Of a DNA stretch of 64,000 nucleotides, positions 9,104 to 17,077 are shown piece after piece (position 1 is the first letter of the stretch; the number at the start of each line of letters is the position of its first letter). Below the pieces are notes generated by a model. It had not been told where the DNA came from. It saw only the letters and a program-made list of their open reading frames with translations, and searched no databases. Source of the DNA: CAYVBJ01 sp964449075 (GTDB lineage: Bacteria > Bacteroidota > Rhodothermia > Balneolales > Balneolaceae). The stretch spans positions 1-64,000 of the forward strand of contig CAYVBJ010000014.1 of assembly GCA_964449075.1 (NCBI GenBank), in the 5' to 3' direction. A program made the translations under genes and the position numbers.

Positions 9104-9317
9104 TGAAGTTAAATCTTAGGATTTAAAATTGTGTATGTGGTAAATGTACCAAACAGAGGTGGTAAAATCCGAATAATATTCAAAACTTCACAATTCCTGG
9201 AATATTATAATTTCAGGGATTTAAAAAGAAGTTTATTGTATTAGGGGTAGATGCGGGGTTATGTGTAATACAACAAATGACGATGTATAAACAAATCAAA
9301 AATAACCTCTACATACA

Positions 9318-10064
9318 ATGAAATCACTAAAACCCCTTTTAAGTTTATTGGCTGCTTTAAGTTTAATCATCACCGGTTGTGATATAGCCGGCTCTGACTC
9401 AGATGGTCCTTCAACTGTTGAGCTTCAGATGAAAGTCCAAACATCAACCCAGGCCAAGATGACGGCATCATCCACGGATGGTGCCTCTGTCAATACGGCT
9501 GCAATTCAGGAAGTAAAATTATTTGTTGACGAAATGGAGCTTGAGAGCGCAGATGAAGATTCACTCGATTTTGAGCGTGAAGCATTTATAATTAGTCTGC
9601 CGCTGGATGGAAGTCCGTTAACTCTCACTGAATCTGAAATTCCGGCCGGTTTCTATGACGAGTTTGAACTTGAAATAGAGAAGCCGGAGTCGGATGAAAA
9701 CATTTCAGATCCTGATTTCAGGGATGAAACCGGAAGCTACTCAGTTGTGGTGAAAGGTTTATACAATAATGAGCCTTTCATGTTTCGTTCAGATGAGGAT
9801 TTTGAACTGGAACTAGATCTGAATCCGCCTCTTGATATTTCAGAATCTGATGATGCTCTGTTGGTTATATCTGTGGATGTGTCAGACTGGTTCAGGGGAT
9901 CTGATGGCACCGACCTTGATCCGAAAGATTTTGCAAACCTGGAAACCATCAATGAAAATATAGAGAATTCATTTGAGGCGTTTGAGGAGAATAATGATGA
10001 TGATGACGACGATGATGAGGATGAAGATGACGACGATGAAGACGACGACGATGATGATAACTAA
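9318..10064 (+). CDS. DUF4382-like lipoprotein with Asp/Glu tail
   Basis: A 248-residue predicted lipoprotein. The signal peptide ends in a lipobox with the lipidated Cys at 21 (LIITGC). The mature domain (about 30-215) resembles the DUF4382 carbohydrate/adhesin-like beta domain, with VKLFVDEMEL early and FDLEL-type strands. Residues 224-248 are almost purely Asp and Glu. The tail is encoded by a GAT/GAC/GAA/GAG run at about 9993-10061, a candidate for length variation. It may bind calcium, but that is speculative. A strong terminator follows. Confidence 0.65.
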   Translation: MKSLKPLLSLLAALSLIITGCDIAGSDSDGPSTVELQMKVQTSTQAKMTASSTDGASVNTAAIQEVKLFVDEMELESADEDSLDFEREAFIISLPLDGSPLTLTESEIPAGFYDEFELEIEKPESDENISDPDFRDETGSYSVVVKGLYNNEPFMFRSDEDFELELDLNPPLDISESDDALLVISVDVSDWFRGSDGTDLDPKDFANLETINENIENSFEAFEENNDDDDDDDEDEDDDDEDDDDDDN

Positions 10065-10105
10065 CCAATTAATGATTTAATACAGACTGCTACCCACGTA
10101 TCCTT

Positions 10106-10137
10106 AAGAGCCTGTTGTTATGCAACAGGCTCTTTTT
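10106..10137 (+). terminator. Rho-independent terminator after lipoprotein gene
   Basis: Perfect 12-base stem AAGAGCCTGTTG (10106-10117) and CAACAGGCTCTT (10123-10134) around a TTATG loop, continuing into T residues. It ends the plus-strand lipoprotein transcript. The stop codon of the convergent VOC gene (10136-10138) overlaps its T-run. In the opposite direction no T-run follows the stem, so it should act mainly on the plus strand. Confidence 0.9.
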
Positions 10138-10546
10138 AGTTTTCCCAGAGGGCAGGCGTGGTCAATTCAAGACTGTTATTGGCAGGATCACGAAAATAGA
10201 GAGATTTATAACCGTTAGGCCAGGTTACTTCCGACTCAATTTCAATATTCAATTTTACAAGCCTCTCTTTCCACGAGTCATATTCTTCAGGATTAATACC
10301 AAATGCCACGTGTCCGGGCCCCTCACAGCCATGCAACGGAATAAGATCTCCATTCATAAAGGTCTTTTCCTGTTTTGTGTGACCCGGATTAAAAATCAGA
10401 AGCATCCCGTCACCACAGCGGAAAAAAACATGCCTGTTTTCTTCAGAAGCAACCGGCTCCAGTTTCAAAACCTCACTATAGAACCATTCAGCTTTCTTAA
10501 GATCCGATGCATAAAGACAGGTTTCTACTATGTTTTTTATCTGCAT
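10136..10546 (-). CDS. VOC (glyoxalase/bleomycin-resistance) family protein
   Basis: A 136-residue vicinal-oxygen-chelate protein. Paired beta-alpha-beta-beta-beta modules are visible: KNIVETCLYASDLKKAEWFY at the start and GPGHVAFGI near the middle, followed by YFRDPANNSLELTTP, which holds the family's metal-ligand Glu. VOC proteins include dioxygenases, glyoxalases and thiol transferases, and the substrate cannot be read from sequence. It is convergent with the lipoprotein gene across a shared terminator. Confidence 0.8.
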   Translation of the reverse strand: MQIKNIVETCLYASDLKKAEWFYSEVLKLEPVASEENRHVFFRCGDGMLLIFNPGHTKQEKTFMNGDLIPLHGCEGPGHVAFGINPEEYDSWKERLVKLNIEIESEVTWPNGYKSLYFRDPANNSLELTTPALWEN

Positions 10547-10662
10547 AAATTCTTCAATTAGGATTTAAGACTTATTTGCGCAGCAGAACACAAAAATGAC
10601 AAATAGAGAGACATCAGGCGCCAGGTATCCAGCCTCATTGATAACTGATCATTATCCATGTG

Positions 10663-12848
10663 TCAATATTTGTTGAACCAGCCTACAATATAACCCACCT
10701 TCCGTATCAAATTGCTTGGCCGGGCTGCAATACTGTGGCTTGCGCCGGGAANNNNNNNNNNNNNNNNNNNNNNNNNNNNNNNNNNNNNNNNNNNNNNNNN
10801 NNNNNNNNNNNNNNNNNNNNNNNNNNNNNNNNNNNNNNNNNNNNNNNNNNNACCTTCCGTATCAAATTGCTTGGCCGGGCTGCAATACTGTGGCTTGCGC
10901 CGGGAATCCTGACAAGAGCAGCATCAACTCCCCGTAATTTCAGGGCCTGGTAATATTGCTCCGATTCGCTCATTGGCGTACGGTAATCGGCTTCTCCTGT
11001 CAACAGCATTGCCGGTGTGGAGACATTACCTACAAGTGAGATAGGTGAAAATTTGTGGTATTGCTCCGGATCATCCCAGGGCATTTCCGTAAACCAGTAT
11101 TTGCTGAAAAAAGGATAGGCATCTGCGGTCAATGCAAAACTGTACCAGTTAATTACCGGTTTGGCTACCACAGCGGCTGCAAACCGGTCTGTCTTCCCGA
11201 TCGCCCACGAAGTTAATACTCCGCCACCACTGCCGCCGGTGATATACAGACGATCTTCATCGATATATCCCTGCTCAAGCATGTAGTCGACTCCGCTCAT
11301 CAGATCATCATGGTCTTCGCTCGGGTAGTTGTGGTTGATGTAAGCAGCAAACTCGGTTCCGTAACTGGTGCTTCCCCGCGGATTGGTATAGAGAACTACA
11401 TAACCTTCGGAAGCCATAAGCTGCAGCTCGGGTGAGAACCTTGAACCATAATTGGCATACGGTCCTCCGTGTATTTCCAGAATGAGCGGGTACTTTTTAT
11501 CCGGATCAAAATCGGGTGGCGTAATTATCCAGCCGTGAATATCCATACCGTCAAATGATGATTTATACCATACCTCTTCAACCGCCCCGGTTTTTCTGGC
11601 TTTGAAGAAATTATCATTTAAATTTGTGATCTGAGTAATGGCCCGCCGCGTCGGAAAGTGGCCGGTTGAAAGTTCAGCCGGACGATCGGTCGTAACTTTT
11701 GTAAATACAAACCGCCCGTTACCGGCAATGCTGTAAGAGCCTCCGCCATAAGGACGGCCAATTGTAGTGCTTCCCAAATCGCTAGTAACAGCAGTGACCT
11801 CTCCATTCAGACGGTTGTTGCCAATTTTTGTAGTTCCCTGGTCATCATACTGGAAAAAGAGGCTTTGATTGTTGGCAGCCCATGTATGGGAGCCGGTATC
11901 ATAATCAAAGTCAGCAGAAATCTCCCGTTTGTCTGATCCGTCCCTGTTCATAATGTGAAGCCCGGTGCGCTGGTATCCAACAAACCGGTCTTTAAATCCT
12001 GTATATGCGATTAATTCACCATCCGGCGAAACTTTCGGGCTGTTATGAGGTCCCCGGCCATCGGTAAGTTTATTCAGCTCGCCGGTTTCAATATTCAATT
12101 CAAAGATATGTGTATTGTTCGGATCAAGATCAGCATTCTCGGACCTGTTGGCCGACAAGATGATTGATTTACCATCGGGAGACCAGCTGAAAGAGTTGTG
12201 ATTGAAGTCTCCGCTTGTAATTTGTCGCGGTGCACCTCCTTCTGCTGATATCAGGAAAATATGTGTGTGAGACGGTTCCAGGAAACCGGCTCCGTCAGCC
12301 CTGTAACGAACATGATCAATTACTTTCGGGGAATCGGCCCACTTGGCACCTTTCGGAGGTGATGGAACAGAGGCTATTTTTGGTTTTTCATCAGGTACAT
12401 TCATCGTAAATGCAATCTGTGTGCCTTCGGGAGACCAGCTCAGATTTGACGGACTTTTTGAGACATTGGTTATGGATGTTGAATTACCGGAATCCATCCA
12501 TCTTACAAAAATCTGGGTTGAACCCTCTTCAGAGGATGTGTAAGCGAGTCTCTCTCCATCCGGAGACCATGCAAGGTTACCGATAGAATTCAGACCGGAC
12601 GTAATGGCCTGATGATTATCACCGGTGAATGAGATTTGCCATAAATTGGTGTAGCGGCGATCTTCCATCACATCAAATTGATTTCGAAGATAGACGATTC
12701 TGCTGCCGTCGGGAGATATTTCCGGTGATCCGGCCATTTGAAGATCAAAAATATCCATGTAGGAGAAATGCTGATCCTGGGCATGCAGAGTTGATGAACT
12801 GAAAAGAAGAAAAAGCAGAGATAGAGAGAAAAATAAGGTACGTTTCAT
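10663..12848 (-). CDS. S9 family prolyl oligopeptidase-type serine peptidase (assembly-interrupted)
   Basis: Secreted peptidase with a signal peptide (residues 1-23, ending LHAQ), a beta-propeller of PD40/WD40-type repeats (SPDGSRIVYL near 45-54, SPDGERLAYT near 95-104, SPDGKSIIL, SPDGELIAY) and a C-terminal alpha/beta-hydrolase domain. The triad is S540 in TGGSGGG, D621 in GEADYRTP and H653 in GASHSIAAR. The frame is broken by a 100-N gap flanked by a 55-base exact duplication. Removing 155 bases restores a frame of 677 codons (676 residues) ending KVGYIVGWFNKY at the TGA at 10663-10665, the usual end of this family. Confidence 0.9.
10697..10751. repeat. 55-base direct repeat, copy 1 (contig-end overlap)
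   Basis: Identical to 10852-10906 and placed directly against the N gap. The two copies are best read as the same genomic 55 bases reported twice by the assembler. Confidence 0.95.
10752..10851. other. Assembly gap of 100 N
   Basis: Exactly 100 unknown bases, the usual placeholder length for scaffold joins of unknown size. It lies inside the S9 peptidase gene between two identical 55-base ends, which indicates overlapping contigs rather than missing sequence. Confidence 0.97.
10852..10906. repeat. 55-base direct repeat, copy 2 (contig-end overlap)
   Basis: Exact second copy of 10697-10751. Merging the copies gives one continuous S9 peptidase frame. Confidence 0.95.
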
Positions 12849-12993
12849 AAATCCTGTATTGTATTTAATTCCTTGTTTGTTTACGAAACACAGTTTAAGA
12901 AAAGGAATTCAAAGTTCAGAATTTTTGTGAGTTTGTTGCTTTATTTTACAATATTAGATTCTGTTTTTCCGTGTAACGAATGAGAACTATGAT

Positions 12994-13479
12994 ATGATCT
13001 ATGTAATAATGGGTGTTTCAGGGGCAGGCAAAACGAGAGTAGGAAAACTGCTTGCTGACAGACTGACTCTGCCGTTTTATGATGCAGATGATTTTCACCC
13101 GCAGAGGAATGTGGAAAAAATGGAATCGGGTCAACCGCTTAATGACAGTGACCGCAAGCCCTGGCTTGAGGATCTTGCAAGTCATATTCAAAACTGGGAG
13201 GAGGAAGGCGGAGCTGTGCTGGCATGTTCGGCATTAAAAAAAAAGTACCGGCAGCTGTTGAAAAAGAAACCGGAATCGAAGGTTCAGTTTATCTACCTGA
13301 AGGGAACGCCTGAACTTATTGATGAACGATTACGACAACGTGAGGGGCATTATATGCCGGCCAGTCTTCTGAACTCACAATTCGATGCACTTGAAGAGCC
13401 CGAAAATGCAATTGTAATCCCGATTGATAAAGAACCGTCACGGATTGTTGAGGAAATTATAGAAAAGATTTCCGAATGA
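12994..13479 (+). CDS. gntK: Gluconokinase
   Basis: Phosphorylates D-gluconate with ATP to 6-phosphogluconate in the cytoplasm. The 161-residue length is normal. The P-loop GVSGAGKT is at residues 7-14, followed by the family segment YDADDFHPQRNVEKM and PLNDSDRKPWL, then LACSALKKKYR. It is the first gene of a gluconate module: gnd follows after 102 bases and uses its product, and the GntP permease comes next. No GntR-type regulator is present in the window. Confidence 0.95.
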   Translation: MIYVIMGVSGAGKTRVGKLLADRLTLPFYDADDFHPQRNVEKMESGQPLNDSDRKPWLEDLASHIQNWEEEGGAVLACSALKKKYRQLLKKKPESKVQFIYLKGTPELIDERLRQREGHYMPASLLNSQFDALEEPENAIVIPIDKEPSRIVEEIIEKISE

Positions 13480-13581
13480 AGCAGGCTTTCTTAAAACTCT
13501 GATAGAAATAGATGTTTAAAAATGAATTGGCTATTCTGAAACGTTACATTTACATTCGGTTAACCCGATAATAATCTAATT

Positions 13582-15018
13582 ATGCTAAGTAAGAAGAAAT
13601 CACAAATTGGTGTGTATGGCCTTGGGGTTATGGGAAGAAACCTGGCACTTAACCTTGAGAAGAACGGTTTTAAGGTTTCGGTCTACAATCGTACTACAGA
13701 GGGAGAAGAACATGTAACGATAGATTTTCTTCAAAATGAAGCCTGGAATAAAAATATTACCGGATTTGAGGCAATTGCCGATTTCACGGGTTCACTGGCA
13801 GATCCGGGAATCATTCTCCTGATGGTGCCGGCAGGAAAAGCTGTTGATGAAGTTATAGGAAAGCTGCAGCCGATTTTGAATGAAGGTGCAATTATTATTG
13901 ACGGTGGAAATTCAAACTTCGAAGATACAGAACGCCGTGTAAGTGAGCTGGCTAACGAGGGACTACGGTTCATAGGCATGGGAGTTTCGGGCGGAGAAGA
14001 GGGAGCACTAAACGGTCCGTCGCTGATGCCCGGCGGAAATCCGGATGCCTGGAATGATGTGAAACCGTTTTTGATGAAAATTGCTGCCAAAAATCCGGCT
14101 GGTGAGCCCTGCTGCGAATGGATGGGAGAGGGCGGTGCCGGCCACTTTGTGAAGATGGTACACAATGGCATTGAATATGCCGATATGCAGATTCTCGCCG
14201 AAAGTTATCACTTTATGAGAGACCTTCTTGGATATAGCTATGATAAGATGGCTGCTCTCTTTGAGGAGTGGAACCATGGAATTCTGAATGGTTACCTGAC
14301 TGAAATAACAGCTGAAATTATGCATGCAAAAGACTCAGATAACAAACCGCTGCTCGAAAAGATCCTGGACGTTGCGGGCCAGAAAGGAACCGGCAAATGG
14401 ACGTCGATACATGCCCTTGAATTTAGCGTTCCGCTCCCCGCAACCACTTCTGCGGTGATCAGCAGATTTATTTCCGGCTACGTTTCAATCCGCAGGGATA
14501 CACACGAGCGTTTTGGGACTTCAGGGTTTGATAAACTGCCGCACAGTGATACTGTAGTTGAAAAACTCAAACAGGCCGTAAAAGCTTCACGGATCATGTC
14601 GCTTAGCGAAGGATTTTTTCTGATCAGGCAGGCTGCGCTTCAAAACGGATGGAAGATAAACCTTTCAGCGGTCGCCAAAATATGGCAGGGGGGCTGCATC
14701 ATCCGTTCAGAATTGATGAAGGAGGCGGAATCATCTTTTCTGAAAGAGGATAGAATAGATCACCTGTTCACATCTGCTTTTTTTGCCAGACAGTTGAAAA
14801 ATAATTCAGAGGGCTGGAGAGATACAGTCTCCCTGGCAGTTTTGAAAGGATTACCGGTTCCGGCTATGTCGGCCGCGCTTGCCCATTTTGATTCATTGAG
14901 ATGCGGAAAATTGCCCTTAAACCTGGTACAGGCTCAGCGGGATTATTTTGGAGCGCATACTTATGAAAGGGTTGATAAAGACCGGGGGGAATTTTTTCAC
15001 ACAGAGTGGAATAAATAA
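13582..15018 (+). CDS. gnd: 6-phosphogluconate dehydrogenase, decarboxylating
   Basis: Oxidative pentose-phosphate enzyme that converts 6-phosphogluconate to ribulose 5-phosphate, CO2 and NAD(P)H. The 478-residue protein is the long dimeric form. An N-terminal Rossmann fold has GLGVMGRNLA and a VYNRTTE segment typical of NADP use. The substrate site GGAGHFVKMVHNGIEY contains the catalytic Lys. The C-terminal all-helical domain includes ISAYVSIRRD-like and NLVQAQRDYFGAH segments. Its position between gluconokinase and a gluconate permease suggests gluconate is burned through this pathway. Confidence 0.97.
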   Translation: MLSKKKSQIGVYGLGVMGRNLALNLEKNGFKVSVYNRTTEGEEHVTIDFLQNEAWNKNITGFEAIADFTGSLADPGIILLMVPAGKAVDEVIGKLQPILNEGAIIIDGGNSNFEDTERRVSELANEGLRFIGMGVSGGEEGALNGPSLMPGGNPDAWNDVKPFLMKIAAKNPAGEPCCEWMGEGGAGHFVKMVHNGIEYADMQILAESYHFMRDLLGYSYDKMAALFEEWNHGILNGYLTEITAEIMHAKDSDNKPLLEKILDVAGQKGTGKWTSIHALEFSVPLPATTSAVISRFISGYVSIRRDTHERFGTSGFDKLPHSDTVVEKLKQAVKASRIMSLSEGFFLIRQAALQNGWKINLSAVAKIWQGGCIIRSELMKEAESSFLKEDRIDHLFTSAFFARQLKNNSEGWRDTVSLAVLKGLPVPAMSAALAHFDSLRCGKLPLNLVQAQRDYFGAHTYERVDKDRGEFFHTEWNK

Positions 15019-15087
15019 AGATGAATATCCAAAAACCTTTAAAATAACGGTTTTATTACAATTTCTGCTTTAGCTAACTGATAGTTT

Positions 15088-16446
15088 ATGGGTGCAATAC
15101 AATTACTGATTGTTACATTTTTTGGTGTAGTTCTCCTGTTGCTGCTGGTAACACGTTTTAAATTGAATGCCTTTATTGCACTGCTTATCACAAGCATGTT
15201 TATTGGAATTGGAGCGGGTATGCCGGTAGATGTGATTCTTGAGAGCATGCAGGAGGGCATGGGTGGTACCCTCGGGTTTGTGGCTACAGTGGTCGGGCTG
15301 GGTGCTATTTTTGGTCAGATTCTGGAACATTCAGGCGGTGCTTCGTCACTCGCAAAATACCTGCTGAATAAATTTGGTGATGAAAATGCATCTTGGGCCA
15401 TGATGATAACAGGCTTCCTGGTAGCTATCCCTGTTTTTTTTGATGTCGGCTTTATTATTTTGGTTCCGCTGGTTTATGCTCTTGCAAAGAAAACAGGAAA
15501 ATCACTGCTCTATTACGGCATCCCGCTTTTGACCGGTCTTGCGGTAACCCACAGTTTCATACCTCCCACACCCGGACCCATTGCTGTTGCTGAAATTGTG
15601 AATGCAGACCTGGGATGGGTAATTTTATTTGGTGTGATTATCGGAATTCCCACAGCCATCATTGCAGGGCCTGTTTTTGGCAAATATATCAGTAAAAAAA
15701 TCCATGTGGGAATTCCGGATTATATGGAATGGGAAGAATCAGGCGTCTCTGATGAATCAGAACTGCCGTCATTCGGATTGATATCAGCAATTATAGCTAT
15801 TCCTCTTGTTCTGATTCTTTTTAATACTCTCACCAATTTGTTGGTGGATGAACAGGTGATTGCTGCAGGCATCCATACAGATGTAATGCGATTCCTGGGT
15901 CACCCGTTTGTTGCTTTGACGATTGCCGTGTTAATGGCTCTTTACTGGCTTGGAACTAAAAGAGGGACTACCCGGGAGCAGCTGTCAGAACTAAGTATTA
16001 AAGCTATGCAGCCGGCCGGAATTATCATTTTGATTACAGGGGCAGGCGGCGTACTGAAGCAGATTCTTATTGACAGCGGCGTCGGTGACCTGCTGGCAGC
16101 TACGATGTCGGACATGGGATTTCCCGTGATAGTGCTTGCGTACCTGATTGCCTGTGCAGTTCGTGTAACCCAGGGCTCTGCCACAGTTGCAATGATTACA
16201 GCTGCCGGCATTTCAGCCCCGGTGATTGAGCAGTTTTCACTTTCCGAACCACAAACTGCACTGGTAGTGCTTGCAATTGCGTCGGGTGCTACTATTTTGT
16301 CGCATGTTAATGACAGTGGTTTCTGGCTGGTGAACAGGTACCTCGGGTTGTCTGAAAAAGAGACTCTGCAATCGTGGACAGTAATGGAGACAATTATTTC
16401 TGTTACCGGCTTTTTACTTGCCGCGGGGTTGAGCCTTTTTGTTTAG
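15088..16446 (+). CDS. gntP: Gluconate:proton symporter, GntP family
   Basis: Inner-membrane permease of 452 residues with about 12-14 hydrophobic segments. GntP landmarks include VVGLGAIFGQILEHSGGA, IPVFFDVGFIILVPL, THSFIPPTPGPIAVA and the late NDSGFWLVNRYLGL. The family imports gluconate or related sugar acids with protons. It lies 69 bases after gnd, and the order gntK-gnd-gntP makes gluconate the likely substrate. Its last four bases overlap the stop region of the convergent TPR gene. Confidence 0.92.
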   Translation: MGAIQLLIVTFFGVVLLLLLVTRFKLNAFIALLITSMFIGIGAGMPVDVILESMQEGMGGTLGFVATVVGLGAIFGQILEHSGGASSLAKYLLNKFGDENASWAMMITGFLVAIPVFFDVGFIILVPLVYALAKKTGKSLLYYGIPLLTGLAVTHSFIPPTPGPIAVAEIVNADLGWVILFGVIIGIPTAIIAGPVFGKYISKKIHVGIPDYMEWEESGVSDESELPSFGLISAIIAIPLVLILFNTLTNLLVDEQVIAAGIHTDVMRFLGHPFVALTIAVLMALYWLGTKRGTTREQLSELSIKAMQPAGIIILITGAGGVLKQILIDSGVGDLLAATMSDMGFPVIVLAYLIACAVRVTQGSATVAMITAAGISAPVIEQFSLSEPQTALVVLAIASGATILSHVNDSGFWLVNRYLGLSEKETLQSWTVMETIISVTGFLLAAGLSLFV

Positions 16447-17054
16447 CTTTTCAGCTGCTCTGCAAGTTTTTTCAAATCCTCATGTTCCGGCTCTGCATTC
16501 AAACCCATTTCAGCATACTCCAATGCTTTTTGAGGAACCCCGGATTTCTGAAGAATCCAGGCTATATTGAAATAGGCATCTGCAAACCCCGGGTCCAGGT
16601 TTATTGCTGTTTCATAACATTTTGCAGCTTCAATATGTCGGTTTTGCCGTAAGTGGAAATTCCCCAGATTAAAAAAAGAGAGTGGATCTTCCGGACTGAT
16701 TTTTGTCAGATACCGGAAAAGTTCAAATGCTTTTTCAGGTTCTCCGGTATGTTCGTACAGGTCTGCAAGGTTGTTTAGAGAGGGGATATGATCCGCTTGT
16801 AAATGCAATGCCTGTAAATAATGATGAATGGCCTGCTCAGGTTCATTTTTTTCAGCAAAGCTGTTTCCAAGATTGAAATGATAAGTGGCTTTGAGCGGAT
16901 TGAACTCCAGGGCCTTTTGCAGTGCTGAAACAGACTGATCATAGTCGCCAAGCAAATAATAACCTATTCCCAAATCATTCCATTTACTATCATCCTCAGG
17001 TTTTTTTTCAAGCTCCTCTGCTATCTGTTTTATTTCATTTGTTATTTTTTCCAT
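16443..17054 (-). CDS. TPR-repeat protein
   Basis: A 203-residue protein without a signal peptide, built of about four or five 34-residue tetratricopeptide repeats. Visible units include GIGYYLLGDYDQSVSALQKA, NLGNSFAEKNEPEQAIHHYL, NLADLYEHTGEPEKAFELF and NLGNFHLRQNRHIEAAKCYE. TPR proteins are scaffolds for protein contacts; the partner is not known. It follows the patatin gene by 23 bases on the same strand, so they are probably cotranscribed. Confidence 0.85.
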   Translation of the reverse strand: MEKITNEIKQIAEELEKKPEDDSKWNDLGIGYYLLGDYDQSVSALQKALEFNPLKATYHFNLGNSFAEKNEPEQAIHHYLQALHLQADHIPSLNNLADLYEHTGEPEKAFELFRYLTKISPEDPLSFFNLGNFHLRQNRHIEAAKCYETAINLDPGFADAYFNIAWILQKSGVPQKALEYAEMGLNAEPEHEDLKKLAEQLKS

Positions 17055-17077
17055 AAAAAAGTGCTAAATATTCCGGG

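Noticed and set aside
9993..10061. Trinucleotide run as a CRISPR or tandem-repeat array
   Set aside because: It is in frame, codes only Asp/Glu and has no spacers.
10697..10906. Direct repeats as a possible insertion-sequence target duplication or recombination site
   Set aside because: 55 bases is far too long for a target duplication, and the copies abut a placeholder gap; merging them repairs the gene exactly.
10660..10953. Plus-strand ORFs crossing the N gap
   Set aside because: They run through 100 N and are antisense to the S9 peptidase; pure artefacts.
15018..15088. AAAACC...GGTTTT as a terminator between gnd and gntP
   Set aside because: Stem of six weak pairs with an 11-base loop; too unstable, and the two genes are likely cotranscribed.
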